Assembly: GCA_935421135.1 (NCBI GenBank)
Contig: OW285194.1
Location: 7,672,376-7,736,375 of the forward strand
Origin: Bugulina stolonifera
Lineage: Eukaryota; Bryozoa; Gymnolaemata; Cheilostomatida; Bugulidae
Length of the DNA: 64,000 nt
Reading direction: 5' to 3'
The translations under genes were made by a program, and so were the position numbers. The notes under the pieces are model-generated. The model was given only the letters and a program-made list of their open reading frames with translations. It was not told the origin of the DNA and ran no database searches. Of the stretch, positions 1-12,800 are shown in pieces. Position 1 is the first letter of the stretch, and each line of letters begins with the position of its first letter.

Positions 1-854
1 ATCATTTAAAAAATTAATATAAATATTATAATAATATTTAATTTCAAACCTAATCATTTGTTTTTTAAACAAAATAAATAAAGAAAAGAGTACACATATT
101 AAATGCTTACTATGCTGAGTATTGTGGTAGCTGACAATCTGGCCATAAACTAAGCTCATATTCTTTAGAAAATGAAAATTCAAATTTCGAACGCCATTCT
201 TAGCATTTCTGTGCACTATGAATTCTCAACTCAATCCATAGACATAGGCGAAGATAGATAGTATAGTACCTTGGTACTTGCAATAACTCTGTGATCAATT
301 GTATTGTAAACAAAATACCACGTGCAGACCGCTAGCATGGTCATGTGACTTTGCTTTGTTTATAAAATTTGATGCTAGTATGATAATCCATAGTTTCGGA
401 TAAACAATGGCAGCTATAAAAATAAAACTTTTTTCGAGGGTGTAATATAAATTGAAGGATGCATGGTTGCAAGTAGTATATGCTCATGGATTATTTTTGC
501 ATTTTTCGGGCTACTTTTGAAAATATTCTCAAAAAACCAAACCTCTCTCTATACAACTTATATAAAAAAATTGCGGTTTAGGGTGTCTTCATTAAAAAAA
601 TCGTCCTAGGGCAGCACATAGCGCATCGCGCGATGCATCATGGGAAGCAGAAATATGTTGAGAGCACAACTCTGCAACTTGTAACTTTCCTGCTGCCTTC
701 ATTTTAACACAAATTTACATTTGCTGAGCAAGGTAATTAGTGACAGGGATCCTTTAAAAAACACAACAATGAGTCAATGGAGTTTGGCAAGTGCTTTGGC
801 AGGAGAAGACAAATCTACTCCACTACTCAGTAGGTAAGATGATTGAGTACTTAC
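1..854. other. left edge, no exon recognised
   Basis: AT-rich sequence downstream (minus sense) of the last recognised exon. It presumably holds intron sequence leading to C-terminal exons beyond the window. I found no in-phase open stretch with family motifs here. It contains a GC-rich spot GCGCATCGCGCGATGC at about 621-636. Confidence 0.5.
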
Positions 855-3800
855 CTGTTTGTGCATAAGCTCAGACAGTTTCCAGAATCCCAGTTTAGCT
901 TTACTTACTGACTTGACCAGTATTGACTGCAACATAGAGACGACACGTTTCCAACCTCTATACAACAGTGTAGATAGAGTACATTATACCAATAAATATA
1001 CCTCTATACAACCGTGTAGATAGAGTACATTATACCAATAAATATACCTCTATACAACAGTGTAGATAGAGTACATTATACCAATAAATATACCTCTATA
1101 CAACAGTGTAGATAGAGTACATTATACCAATAAATATACCTCTATACAACAGTGTAGATAGAGTACATTATACCAATAAATATACCTCTATACAACAGTG
1201 TAGATAGAGTACATTATACCAATAAATATACCTCTATACAACAGTGTAGATAGAGTACATTATACCAATAAATATACCTCTATACAACAGTGTAGATAGA
1301 GTACATTATACCAATAAATATACCTCTATACAACAGTGTAGATAGAGTACATTATACCAATAAATATACCTCTACACAACAGTGTAGATAGAGTACATTA
1401 TACCAATAAATATACCTCTACACAACAGTGTAGATAGAGTACATTATACCAATAAATATACCTCTATACAACAGTGTAGATAGAGTACATTATACCAATA
1501 AATATACCTCTATACAACAGTGTAGATAGAGTACATTATACCAATAAATATACCTCTATACAACAGTGTAGATAGAGTACATTATACCAATAAATATACC
1601 TCTATACAACAGTGTAGATAGAGTACATTATATCAATAAATATACCTCTATACAACAGTGTAGATAGAGTACATTATACCAATAAATATACCATTATACT
1701 ATATACCACCATAATATATACTACCACAATATATACCAGCATAATATATACCACCATATTATATATTATCATGATATATACAGCCATAGTATACACTACT
1801 TACTACTATATAGTACCATTACCACCACCACCACCACCCCCATCAACATTATTAATTACTATTAATACCACTACAGATAATACTACTACTAGCTAGCTAT
1901 TTTGACTGCTGCGGCGGCTACTAGCTACTTCTACTACTACTGCAGTTACTATTACCGCTATTACTACTGCTACTGCAACTACAACTGCTACTGCTACTAC
2001 AACTACTACTACTGCTACTACAACTACTACTACTACTGCTACGTCTACTACTGCTACTACTACTACTACTGCTGCTACTACTACTACTACTACTGTTGCT
2101 ACTACTTCTACTGCTGCTGCTGCTGCTACTACTACTACTACTTTTACTGCCACCACTGATACTAACTTTGGCTATTTCTCTGCTGTTCACAGCTCTTTTT
2201 ACTGTTGGTAACATAAATTTGATAAAAATTTTCTCTCCTCCCTTCAGCTCTGTTTGTAGACTGTTGACTATCTGCTCTAGTGAACGTGAAGTTGGGTGGA
2301 TATTGTGCTCTGTGGTAGAGTTCCTCACCATTATCTACAAACATACAAGTCACTAGGCTATAAAACTTCTACCCAACTCATATATTCTTAGAATCTTAGT
2401 TATGTATATTTAAAAGGACTCTGTGCATATGATTGTATATTATATAACCTCCATTGGACAGCACACGAATTGTGTAATTCAAGATTATGACATGACGTTA
2501 TTACAGACTGCAATTAGTTTACAATGTACATTATTTCTACATGAGAATACAGTTCATATTAACATGACATTATACCATTATATCATTAAAGAAATTGGTT
2601 AGAGTGTCAATGGACCTACTATATTGTCTTCCAGTACAAAATTAAAGAAATGTTGAAGTTTTCCTCATACAGGACAAACCATTATATAAGGGTATTAGGA
2701 AAGATATGTGAAATGCTGAAACTACTACTAATTTTTATCATAATGATATTATAATATAATATTATTATGATATTATATTACTATAATATCATTTATACTA
2801 TTAAAACATTATATTGCTATAATAGCATTATTTATATTGTTATAATATTATATTACTATAATATTATTTATACTATCATGATATAGGGTACCTGAAGAGT
2901 CTCAATGACTTCTGTTGGATCCTGACTCCAGCATTTCCTCATCAGATCCAGCTAAAACCAACCACACAGTATACATAGTCACCAAATTTATGGATAGAAA
3001 TGCACCTCACTCTGGAGTTACCTCGCCTTGCTATAGCGATGCAAGAGTGGACAACTACTAAATAATACGCTCCAGTCTCCATTATACACTTATTACACAT
3101 TGTTTATTAATATATTAGTAGAGATAGAGGGACTATAGATACAATAATAAACCAGTTCTACTACATGATCCATGTCAGAGAGTCCAACACTTTAGTACTG
3201 TAAACCTACATGTACAACAACTATCCTGTTGGCCACAAGGATCTGGGGTAGACTAGGGATCACAAGCTTAGATCTCAATCATGTTGCGGGTGGAACACTC
3301 GTACATCCACAACAAAACACTTATCTGTTGCATACACAGACTACAAAATGCTAAATACATGTGCTGTTGCAACTGAGACCCACAGTAAAGCATGCAGGCA
3401 TCACCACACTCTATTACAGTCAGCCTCTCTCTCACCTCTAAAAGTCCTCTGTGTCCGAAGGTCTCCATGAAAAGATGATAAGCTCCCCGAACGTCATCCG
3501 GCGTGTCATCAGCTATTAGAAGGTCGTGACCTTTTACTGAGGGTATGTTCAGGAACGTGTCAGCTAAGTCAGAGTGACTGCTAATAAGTGAAGCCAGTTC
3601 CTGAAGCATAGAGCCCAGACTATCACTAAAATAGTTTACTACCCCATTACAGCATAATATACATGATTGTATGGTAGAAGGGGATTTGTATGTAACATAT
3701 TGCTATGGTCAAAGTGGGAAGGCTCCACCACCAATCACCAACTTGCAATTATTCAACTTGATATCCAAATTCAAATTGTGGCAGTTTAGTAACTTCATAT

Positions 3801-6800
3801 GTTTTAATTATTGCATGTAACCAGTTTAACCACACTAACATCTGAGTCTTTGGCATAATATATGCAGTATACTGCACATAATTCGGAGTTGTCTACTATT
3901 GAGCACATATATCAGGTGGGAGCAACTCCCAAATACATCAGCAATTTTGGGATATTTCTTTACCTACATCTATAATATAAAGTAATTACTTTCTTTTATT
4001 ATGCTAGTTAAATTTAGTCTTAGGACCTGACCTACCTCCAGTCTGTTGGGTACACCTACACTAAGCACCTCACCGAGCTGACACCCCAACAGCAAAGCTA
4101 AGTCACTGTGATGCTTGGTTTCCCAAACTATAATATAAGACGGAGAATATGGTCAATTATGATCATTTTCAAGGTTAACCTTATGACCTTGAGCGGCATC
4201 TGGTGTCTGACACCTTCTGCAATGATCAGCGACCATATAAGGTAAAATTGTTCACGATACACAAAATGGTGTGTAAGGAAATGCCATCTCGTAACCGGAG
4301 GAGACAATTCTAATTATCTTAGATCGTAGAATTCATTATCTATTCCGCATAAGCTACGATTGTATGGCTAGTTTAGAGTTGTTGATCAGCCTTCTGCTTT
4401 CGGTTCAGATTAGCCCTAAAATCTCATCATACACGCACCTTCTTTGGTAATAAACCCTAGAACATAGGCTAATCGAAATTATCTTCTCTGCTTATGAGGT
4501 TGGAATTTTCCTACGCACTATTTTGGATTAAGTGAACTGTCTTACCTTATATGGTCATAGACAACAACCTCATAATAGCCTACTTTACAAAGTATACACA
4601 TATGTGAGCGTTATGTCATGGGAGCATGACGTCATGTAGACGACTTACCGTGCTTCCCTTTAGTCAGTACACCCATTATTACTTGAGAAAAAGAACCAGA
4701 CACCCCAGTGGCTGGCATGTAATCCTCACAGACCTAAAACAGATACAGAAGCTTATGAATGATTACATACTGTGCTTATAGTATGGTTAGGCATACGTTC
4801 CATGCACAAGTGAGGCTCATAAGGTGCTATTACATAGGTAATACGTAGTGTTTATACATTCAGGTAGGATATATCTAACAGACTGTCGGTACTTAGAGCA
4901 CCTGACACTGGTGTGTCACTACGTGGAATGCCTAACACTGACAGGTGATGCCAATTCTATGTTGTAAATACCTGATGTATCATGTCTATAGTATCGTCTA
5001 TGTAAGACATCATCGTAATACAGCAGTCCGTTTGAGGCACCGCCATCTTGTCCAAGAGTTGTTCATGAGCCCGACATCTGTCCACCTTTCCCCACATGCT
5101 CTGTGGAATGGAACACATATACCATCATTATTACATTGCAGACATATAAACTCATGAAAAAACAGAGAATAAATTATAAAGTTCAGTTTTAGATAATTTA
5201 TTTACATAACTGATGCATCACATATTTTTAGAGAATTTAGACAATCTCCATGATTATGATCATGGCTATATATGGGTGCCAGGGCGACTTAGTTGGTAGA
5301 ATGCTCAATTCTTTATCTGAAGACTGTGTGTTCGAATCCCAACTGTGCCAGCTCTGGCAAAAGGCCTTCAGCAAGCTTACCCCAAAGAATCTGTATGCAT
5401 TGTAGACTCTTCTGAGGAAGCTGACCGGAGGGTGGTAGTTCTTTATAACCTCATCTGTCATGGAGTCTATCTTGTGACCAGCCAGGTTGAGTTCCATGAT
5501 ACGTCTGTCAGCCACCAAGTTCCTGTACCGGTTATTAATCTCGTACGCCTGAGAGAGAGAGAAGTAATCGGCTACTAAAGGAACCTAGTGAATAGCCTCC
5601 AATTGTACAATTCTCAAAATTTAAAAACAGCATAGCGGGTAGAGTTAAGGTGAGGGGTGTGTGCTATGTTTTAAATAGGAAAACACAGTTAAGGGGTGGA
5701 TGAATTGTGTGTATGTGTGCATGTACATGTATGTTCTCTCGTGTGCCTATTGTATAGAACTAGGTGAACAGCAGGATTACAACTGTATGTACATGTAGAT
5801 ATAGTTACATGTGCCATGTGCTACTTGCTAGGACTCTAACTTGAAAGCATACACTTACATGTTCATGATCGATACTTACATGTACATGTACATAGGTGCA
5901 TATACTTACATGTACATGTACACCTATGCACATAAATAAATGTAATCTAGCTTTACACAGAATTGTTTTGGATAAATTTAGGATCTAGACATTAAATATA
6001 GTGCTCTACACTAAATATAAATAATAACTATAATTATACTGTATATGGAGTATTGCATAGATAAGTACATCTTAAAATATTCATACAGCATTTATTTATT
6101 TATTTAATTCTACCTAATCAAATTACACTAATATTAGCTCCACTTGCATTAATAAATGCATGTATTTCCATTACTTACACGTATATAGTATAGTGTACTT
6201 ACATGTACATTAATAAATGCATGTACATGTATATACTTACACGTATATAATATAGTACTTACATGTACGTTGATAAACACATTGTTACAGCAGATCTTAG
6301 TCAGCCTGAGCAAATTAGGGACACGATTTAGACCATTACTTGCGAACCAACCCTACAAATATATTATACATTGTACATGTCATACATAATATTGTATATT
6401 ACATGATACAATAAAGTTAACAGTCTCAGAAAAATATAAACATTAAACATTTGCTATAGCTAGATAACATGTGAATGTCTGAATAACATTATGCAGAGCA
6501 ATCCTTGTCAACAGCTTAGATGTATTTCAAGTGATATCAGTTTCCGTAAACCTGAGTGTGAGGTGGTTATGACAATAGGAGCGACCCCTGTTGGCTTATT
6601 ATTGCATTCATCTAGTAAACTTCGGATGAGATCGGCCTGAGACCTTCCCAGATAACGATATTGATTAGAGAGAGCATATTATGTGAGGCCATCTAACAGA
6701 AGTTATGATACAGAACTTACTCACCTCCATCGCTTCATCGACGTTCTTTACGACCACAGAGAGGGTGAGAGGACAAAGGGCTCCTGGTAAAGCCTCTCTA

Positions 6801-9800
6801 TAAGTACAGCACATAAATACAAATATAGATATATATATATATATATATAATACAAAACATATGAGCAAAGATTCAGCGAGTTGCATCTCTCTATATGGTG
6901 TAAACCAATCAATAAGTTACTCCTTAGCATATTGTAATAATTGTAGCAGAGATGAAATCTAGATAATATTGTAACTATCATTTAAATCAGCAAAAAATCA
7001 CACTGTTTTAAAGTTGTCTTCTCTTGCTATTGCCTTGTATCAGAGATGACAACTCCAACATAACTGAATAGCATGACAAATAACCTAATGCAGTGTACTA
7101 TTAGTATATAACTGACAAGCATACAATGCAGTAAGACGTGGAACAAATGAGGTGTATACACGAAATATTATCCCGTATACAGACACTTCATACACCGAGC
7201 AACATCAATTTATACACCTACTCTAATAATAATCATTGTAGGAAGTTTCACACACAATGCCATATTCTTAAATAGGATAAAAATAGATAATAATTACCCA
7301 ATATTCATAGTTGATATGAGCTCTGAATCCATAACCAGCGCTGTGTCAAACTCGTGCAGAATCTCATATTCACTCTCTGTATTCAGTGTTGTGATTGGCC
7401 GAGACTGAACATAAAGCAATATGATTGGTTGATAGCTAATGCACAGGAGTGGTAAGAATTACTTGACGTTTTTTGATGAAACCAACAAATCTAGGACTAT
7501 TCACCATTGTCGCCTTTTAACCGTGAAATATGTGTAAATGTGTAAAAGATAAGCAAGTTTGTTGAAAACATGCTATTCCCAGTAGGACAAATTAGCAACA
7601 AGGAAGAATTACCTGTAGTAAATAAATTTGACCTTGACTTATAGCCCATTCAATGTCACAAGGATGTCCAAATCGCCTTTCAAGATTTAACCCTATCTCA
7701 CATAGTGAGATAATAAGGCTGTCATCCATGCAGAAGACCTGGCTGTGATTGGTCGATTGTTTGTTCACATCACCAGATTCTAGAAAACATTAAATTATTA
7801 AAATATTCTGTTGCGTTTTATCATTATAATATGAAAGACATCACATCTTATACAGACAATCACTATGCTAAGAGTAAAAGGTTGGCCATTCTAGCCCATG
7901 CATGTAGATACCTTTGACAGAAAACTGGAACCTATCAACCTGCCTGTCACCAGTACTGCAACAACGAAGTAACCACTTACCATGGAGAGCTGGGGTTAGT
8001 GAGGAACTACAACCCCTAAATTTCTCCACTAAGCAGACCACCACACAAGCACATGTCCTTACCTGTCACCAAGTACTGTACTTGTTTGCTACCCATATGC
8101 TTCTCATCAACAGTAAAAGCAGCTTCTCCATCCTCATCACATGTATAGCGGATACGGAATGTATCGGGCTCTGACTCCCCCGACACCACTGACTGAAACA
8201 TAGAATGAATGGAACTCAGTCTAGGGTAAACATACATGTATGATGCCTGTGTTAGACGTTAGACTAAGAATTTCCCGGCTTCCTAGAAGCATTGGATTTC
8301 TAACTTCTAGTACTCTAGTTTCAAGATGCAATGATCCAATCGAATACAGTGTGAGTACAAAAATTTCAGAGCAACCATTGCTCATTCCTTCGATTGACTT
8401 TTTCATCAGAGACACATAAAAAGAGCTTTAATTGAAAATATATAAATAAATATAGATTACAACATGTATATTATAATCATGATCATGATCAATAATTCTC
8501 ATGTAAATACTTGTTTGTAGGAATTGTGTCCTCATGCCAGCCTGCTATTATCAATGCACGCCTCTAAACCTCTAAACTATGACCATCACCAACTACAATA
8601 CACATACCTCACCTACACCGTAGTTAGCGTTTATCACCATTGTAGCACAGTTTCCTGTAACTGGATCATTTGTAAACAACGCTCCAGCTACGTCTGCGTG
8701 CACCATCTCTTGTATTACTACGCCCATTCCTGTGCAGATCGGTTGTCCATGCTGTCTGTATATAGTAAACTTACAGGTGACACAAAGTATAAAGGTGGAG
8801 GCATTTTACAGTTTAAAATAAGGGAGCTCTGCACTGTATACTTACAGAATATTGTGAAATAAACAAAAGCTAGCATAAATAAAACAATTTAATCAACAAA
8901 TTAGTTCCCATTTCTTCCTCTTACAAAACCACAAAGAGTTGTCAGGTAATAGTCAAAACTAAACACCCTCGAACTTAAAGGGTCGGCAACGGAAATGGCC
9001 ATAACAAGCATGTTGACGAACTTCACAATAAAGGCTATGCACAGCATCTAGTAATAAATGAAAATTATTTTAATTACTAATGTACATGTAAAGCGTGAGA
9101 TCTCATTCAATAGGCGCTACTACAAATAATAATTATCACAAAAGCAAATTCCCGTTAAAATAAGCGGCAATGAAGTTTGGTTACTCACGTAGCTTTCGGT
9201 TCTTGTACACAGATGTTATTGTACTAGTGAAACATCCAAATAATGTGTAAGTGAAGTTTGGTTACTCACGTAGCTTTCGGTTCTTGTACACAGATGTTAT
9301 TGTACCAGTGAAACATCCAAATAATGTGTAACACGTCACCTAATGTTACTTCCACGGTACTGTATAGTTCATGTATAGCTAATATAAAACTTACTTCCTA
9401 TACTGCACAGCTAGAAAGTTGAAGTGAGACGCCCAGCATTTCTTCACAGCTTTGATAATATTATCATAACCTTTGACCCCTAAGATAGTCTCCATTTGCC
9501 CAGCTGCTGACAATTCCGCCCCGTCTTCTCCTGAATCATACAAAAGATCTCAGGTTATCCAACACTTGAATATTCGGAGAAGTCACCACAAAATACTAAA
9601 TTTTTTTTAATTTAATTATTAATTAGAACTTCAACTATGAACTATGAATTTAATTTCATTTTTAATTTAATTTCAAACATTTAATTACCAATATCATCAA
9701 TTAATTATTAAAATCCTTGATATAGTTTTCTACTAAAAACATCTGAACTGTTGGAAATGCGAGTCATGAAATAATACAGTCCATAAGCTAAATAATATCA

Positions 9801-12800
9801 GAGCAAACTGACCAATAGCAGAAGAGCGTACAGCTAGGCTCGTATTCTCATTGAAGTGCTCAATATGTTGAAGATGTAGTTGTAAGGCTTCAGAGGTCTT
9901 TGTAGACATCTCGGTGGATAAGAATTTTACCTTCATCTGGTCACACAACTCCTGTAGTAACACGGTTGAAATCAAGGAATGGTATACATGTACGTCCATG
10001 CGAACCCTTGAATGTTAGTATATCACATGTACAGCAGAAAAAGTACTGTAAGGGGGGGGGGAGAATTAATATAGCTTTCTTGCTAAATCTGAATTAGTTC
10101 TTATGCCCACTAAGAATCCCATCAGCGTTGGTGAACTCAATCTAACTTATTTGACTACATTTGACCAAAGTTGGCAACTTTGAGCATTTTTGGGTACCAT
10201 TCGAGTATTATTCAGGTATTACTCGTTAGAATAATTTGACCTAGTGTAGTAAAATAAACTAAGGTTAAATTCACAAAAGCAGATGGGATTCTGAGTGGGC
10301 ATAAGAAAGATGTAACAGTCAGTACTCACCAGTCAATATGCTGAGATTGCACTTACAGAACTAGTTCATTCACTGATACTTACTGCTAAAAAGTGGGATA
10401 TTTAATTGATATTTAGCCAATTACCTTTGAGTATACTTAGTGCATGGGAATCCATGTAGACTCAGAGCACGTCAAATGTGAGATGTGGTCAGATCGAGAT
10501 CCGATATACTACCATATATGGACATATTGATACATGATATACTACCATAATATATGGACATACTGACACATGTTATACTGCCATATAAGGGCAGATTGTG
10601 ATTCAGGCACAATGTATAGCTCACCTGAACTTTGGAGTGATCTGCCCCTGCCGCTTGTTGAAGTCGATGTAAGATTTCTAACAATGGTTGGGTGTTCAAG
10701 TGTAGTTTGAATGCTTTAACTGTTAGACAGGCAGCTATTGGTAGACCGCACTAAAATATAATACAGGTTTTAGAGCAAAAACAGACTTAGCGAACTGACA
10801 GTAGAATGTATTATAGCAATAATTCTCTGCTGTAAATTTTTTAGAGAACGAAAGCAGTTTAAAATTTCTGATTATAAAGCAAAGGAAGACATCAGAAAAC
10901 TAAACTGATAGCATCAGTAATAAAGTCGAGTATTAAAATAATTGATTAATAGAGTACCTGTTTCTGAACGTCAGATAAATAGAGTACCTGTTTCTGAGTG
11001 TCAGATAAATAGAGTACCTGTTTCTGAGTGTCAGATAAATAGAGTACCTGTTTTAGAATGTCAGACTGATAGAGTACTGCCAGTTGACTGCCTTTACCTC
11101 CAACCAGTCTATCATTCTTACAATCTGGGTGGTCTAAGCCTACAACTAGCTTGTCATCAACAGACATCTCTTCCATAAGCGTAGACTGAGTGCTGAGCAG
11201 AGGTAGTGATTTAGAAGGGTGGTAACAGAGCACGTCCTATAAATATATCCATAAGTAGCGGTCGTTTATACTATGTATATCCTGTACAGCTTAACTCTTT
11301 GTATTAAAATGTAAGTACATGTAGTCGTATTAGCGAAGTTTTACAGATATTGTTTGGGTTGTATTCCATCTCACCTTCAATGGAATGTGGTCAACGTAGA
11401 CGGATTCTGTACTGGCTGCTTGAACGTTTCTAAACATATCAAGAAGACAGACATTAAATAGTAGTTTTAGCTTCGACTAGCAAAGTCAGCAGGGTTGAAA
11501 TGTAACAACGTCGTCAGCATAATATACACGCTTAAGTGTTATAAATACACGTGTATATACAAGAGCAGAGTTGGAATCATTCATACAAGGGCAACACAAT
11601 GATCAGACTATTTATACAGTAGCGTTTATCATGGGGTAACCAAAGACACGCTAAACTATAACATCCAATCATTGCCCTTCATCTTTCCATTGGTCAACAT
11701 TGACCACCCACAGCTGATTTCTGACTCAGGACCCACCCAAAATATTTTACATACCAGTTCATTTTAATCCGAATATACTGTTAAGTGGCCTAAGCACACA
11801 GAGAAACGTCCATACATTATTGAAATTCCCTCCCAGTACATATATGGCCCTACCATCACAAACTATAATGTCATTTTACAATCAAATTAGTAGGTGCTAT
11901 TCCGTGGGTTGCAAGTAACTCTAATCATTCTAATGTGTCTAGTAAAAAAAAACTATAATTATAATACTATATCACTATAACACAAATAATGTTCTAACTA
12001 CTTACACATCAGTATAAAGTATAAGCCCCGCCCCATCATCAACTGATGATATTCCAGGATGTTTGTGCTGCACTATGAGTGGTATGAGGAGACAACACCT
12101 ATTACCAATCTGACTGTCTGTTAGGATATATTTGTGAGCTGTATTCACATCAGCTTTAGCCGTGGTTGTAGATTGGGTCCCTAAAAATAGATAAGCATCA
12201 CATAAGAAAAAATTTCAAGACTATCCACTATGATGGCGTCATGTCATCATCATAGTCCAGGTGGAGTTATCCTACCTTCTGTTAAGCGTGTAGGCAAGAC
12301 AACTCCAACTAAACCATTTCAGTGTGGAGCAATAATCAACAGCCAATAAAAAGAAAGACAACAGTTCTAGGCCATATACATCACATTGAATGCTCTTGGT
12401 GCAGTACTACTTACATCTAGCTGAAGGCAAAACAAATCTAAGTTGGTGATACATGTATATACATTATTTAGCTAAAGTGACTAGACCAGAAAAAACCGTT
12501 GAATCACCGAGTCCAAAAATATCTACAGCCTCACATTAGAAATCTTCATCGACTGCCCAAGTAGCCTTGTGAAAGCATGTGTTAAGCATTTGCAATACAA
12601 ACCATGTCTATCTGTAGTTGTAACAGGGTCATTGTATGTCCACCCACTAACATAGGGATATATTAGTCTGAGATCTGCACTTTCTAGCTCACCATTGGGG
12701 CGCATTCTGATAGCACATAACTTTCTACAACAGATACTAAAGTGTGAACTAGGTCTAGACCCATTTGGTAGACCGATGAGCAGTCTAATGTTTAAGTGTT

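Larger units (their letters stand above)
855..6797 (-). other. PEP-synthase-like gene, part 3: exons 21-30 (central helical region)
   Basis: Exons: 6797-6725, 6352-6263, 5548-5381, 5100-4972, 4733-4649, 4127-4036, 3600-3436, 2951-2892, 2334-2148 (or ending at 2167), 955-855. Motifs: GEALPGALCPLTLS directly after the ATP-grasp, ADRRIMELNLAGHKIDSM, then FMETFGHRGLLE joined to LDLMRKCWSQDP across an intron. The last visible coding sequence is AKLGFWKLSELMHKQ, ending at a GTAAGT donor. These match the middle region of PEP-synthase-like proteins, including the typical FGHRG. The exon 29/30 junction is uncertain. A donor at 2147 (GTAAAA) joined to an acceptor ending at 956 keeps the frame. The alternative GTTAGT donor at 2166 would need another partner. 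Confidence 0.8.
7298..11236 (-). other. PEP-synthase-like gene, part 2: exons 13-20 (ATP-grasp / PPDK N-terminal domain)
   Basis: Exons: 11236-11048, 10750-10625, 9951-9813, 9530-9395, 8755-8608, 8192-8063, 7779-7613, 7404-7298. In order they carry the nucleotide loop lysine (GGKGSQLAVLYQ), GLPIAACLTVKAF (the usual 'VPPGFvlT.aF' strand), the arginine strand LAVRSSAIG, then EDGAELSAAGQMETILGVKG and WASHFNFLAVQYRKQHG, the metal/nucleotide strand GMGVVIQEMVHADVAG, and finally the closing strand DIEWAI..GQIYLLQ followed by SRPITTL. This is a complete, uninterrupted ATP-grasp fold by motif. The key Lys (about 470), Arg (about 569) and Glu (about 754) positions are all present, so the domain looks catalytically competent. 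The donor of exon 13 sits in a 30-bp minisatellite (separate entry). Confidence 0.9.

Noticed and set aside
1893..2356. Poly-Tyr, poly-Val and poly-Ser frames
   Set aside because: Translations of the trinucleotide tract. Only the minus-strand part right of about 2148 belongs to a real exon.
5279..5350. Genuine tRNA gene
   Set aside because: A- and B-box-like motifs are present but the acceptor and anticodon stems do not pair. SINE origin is more likely.
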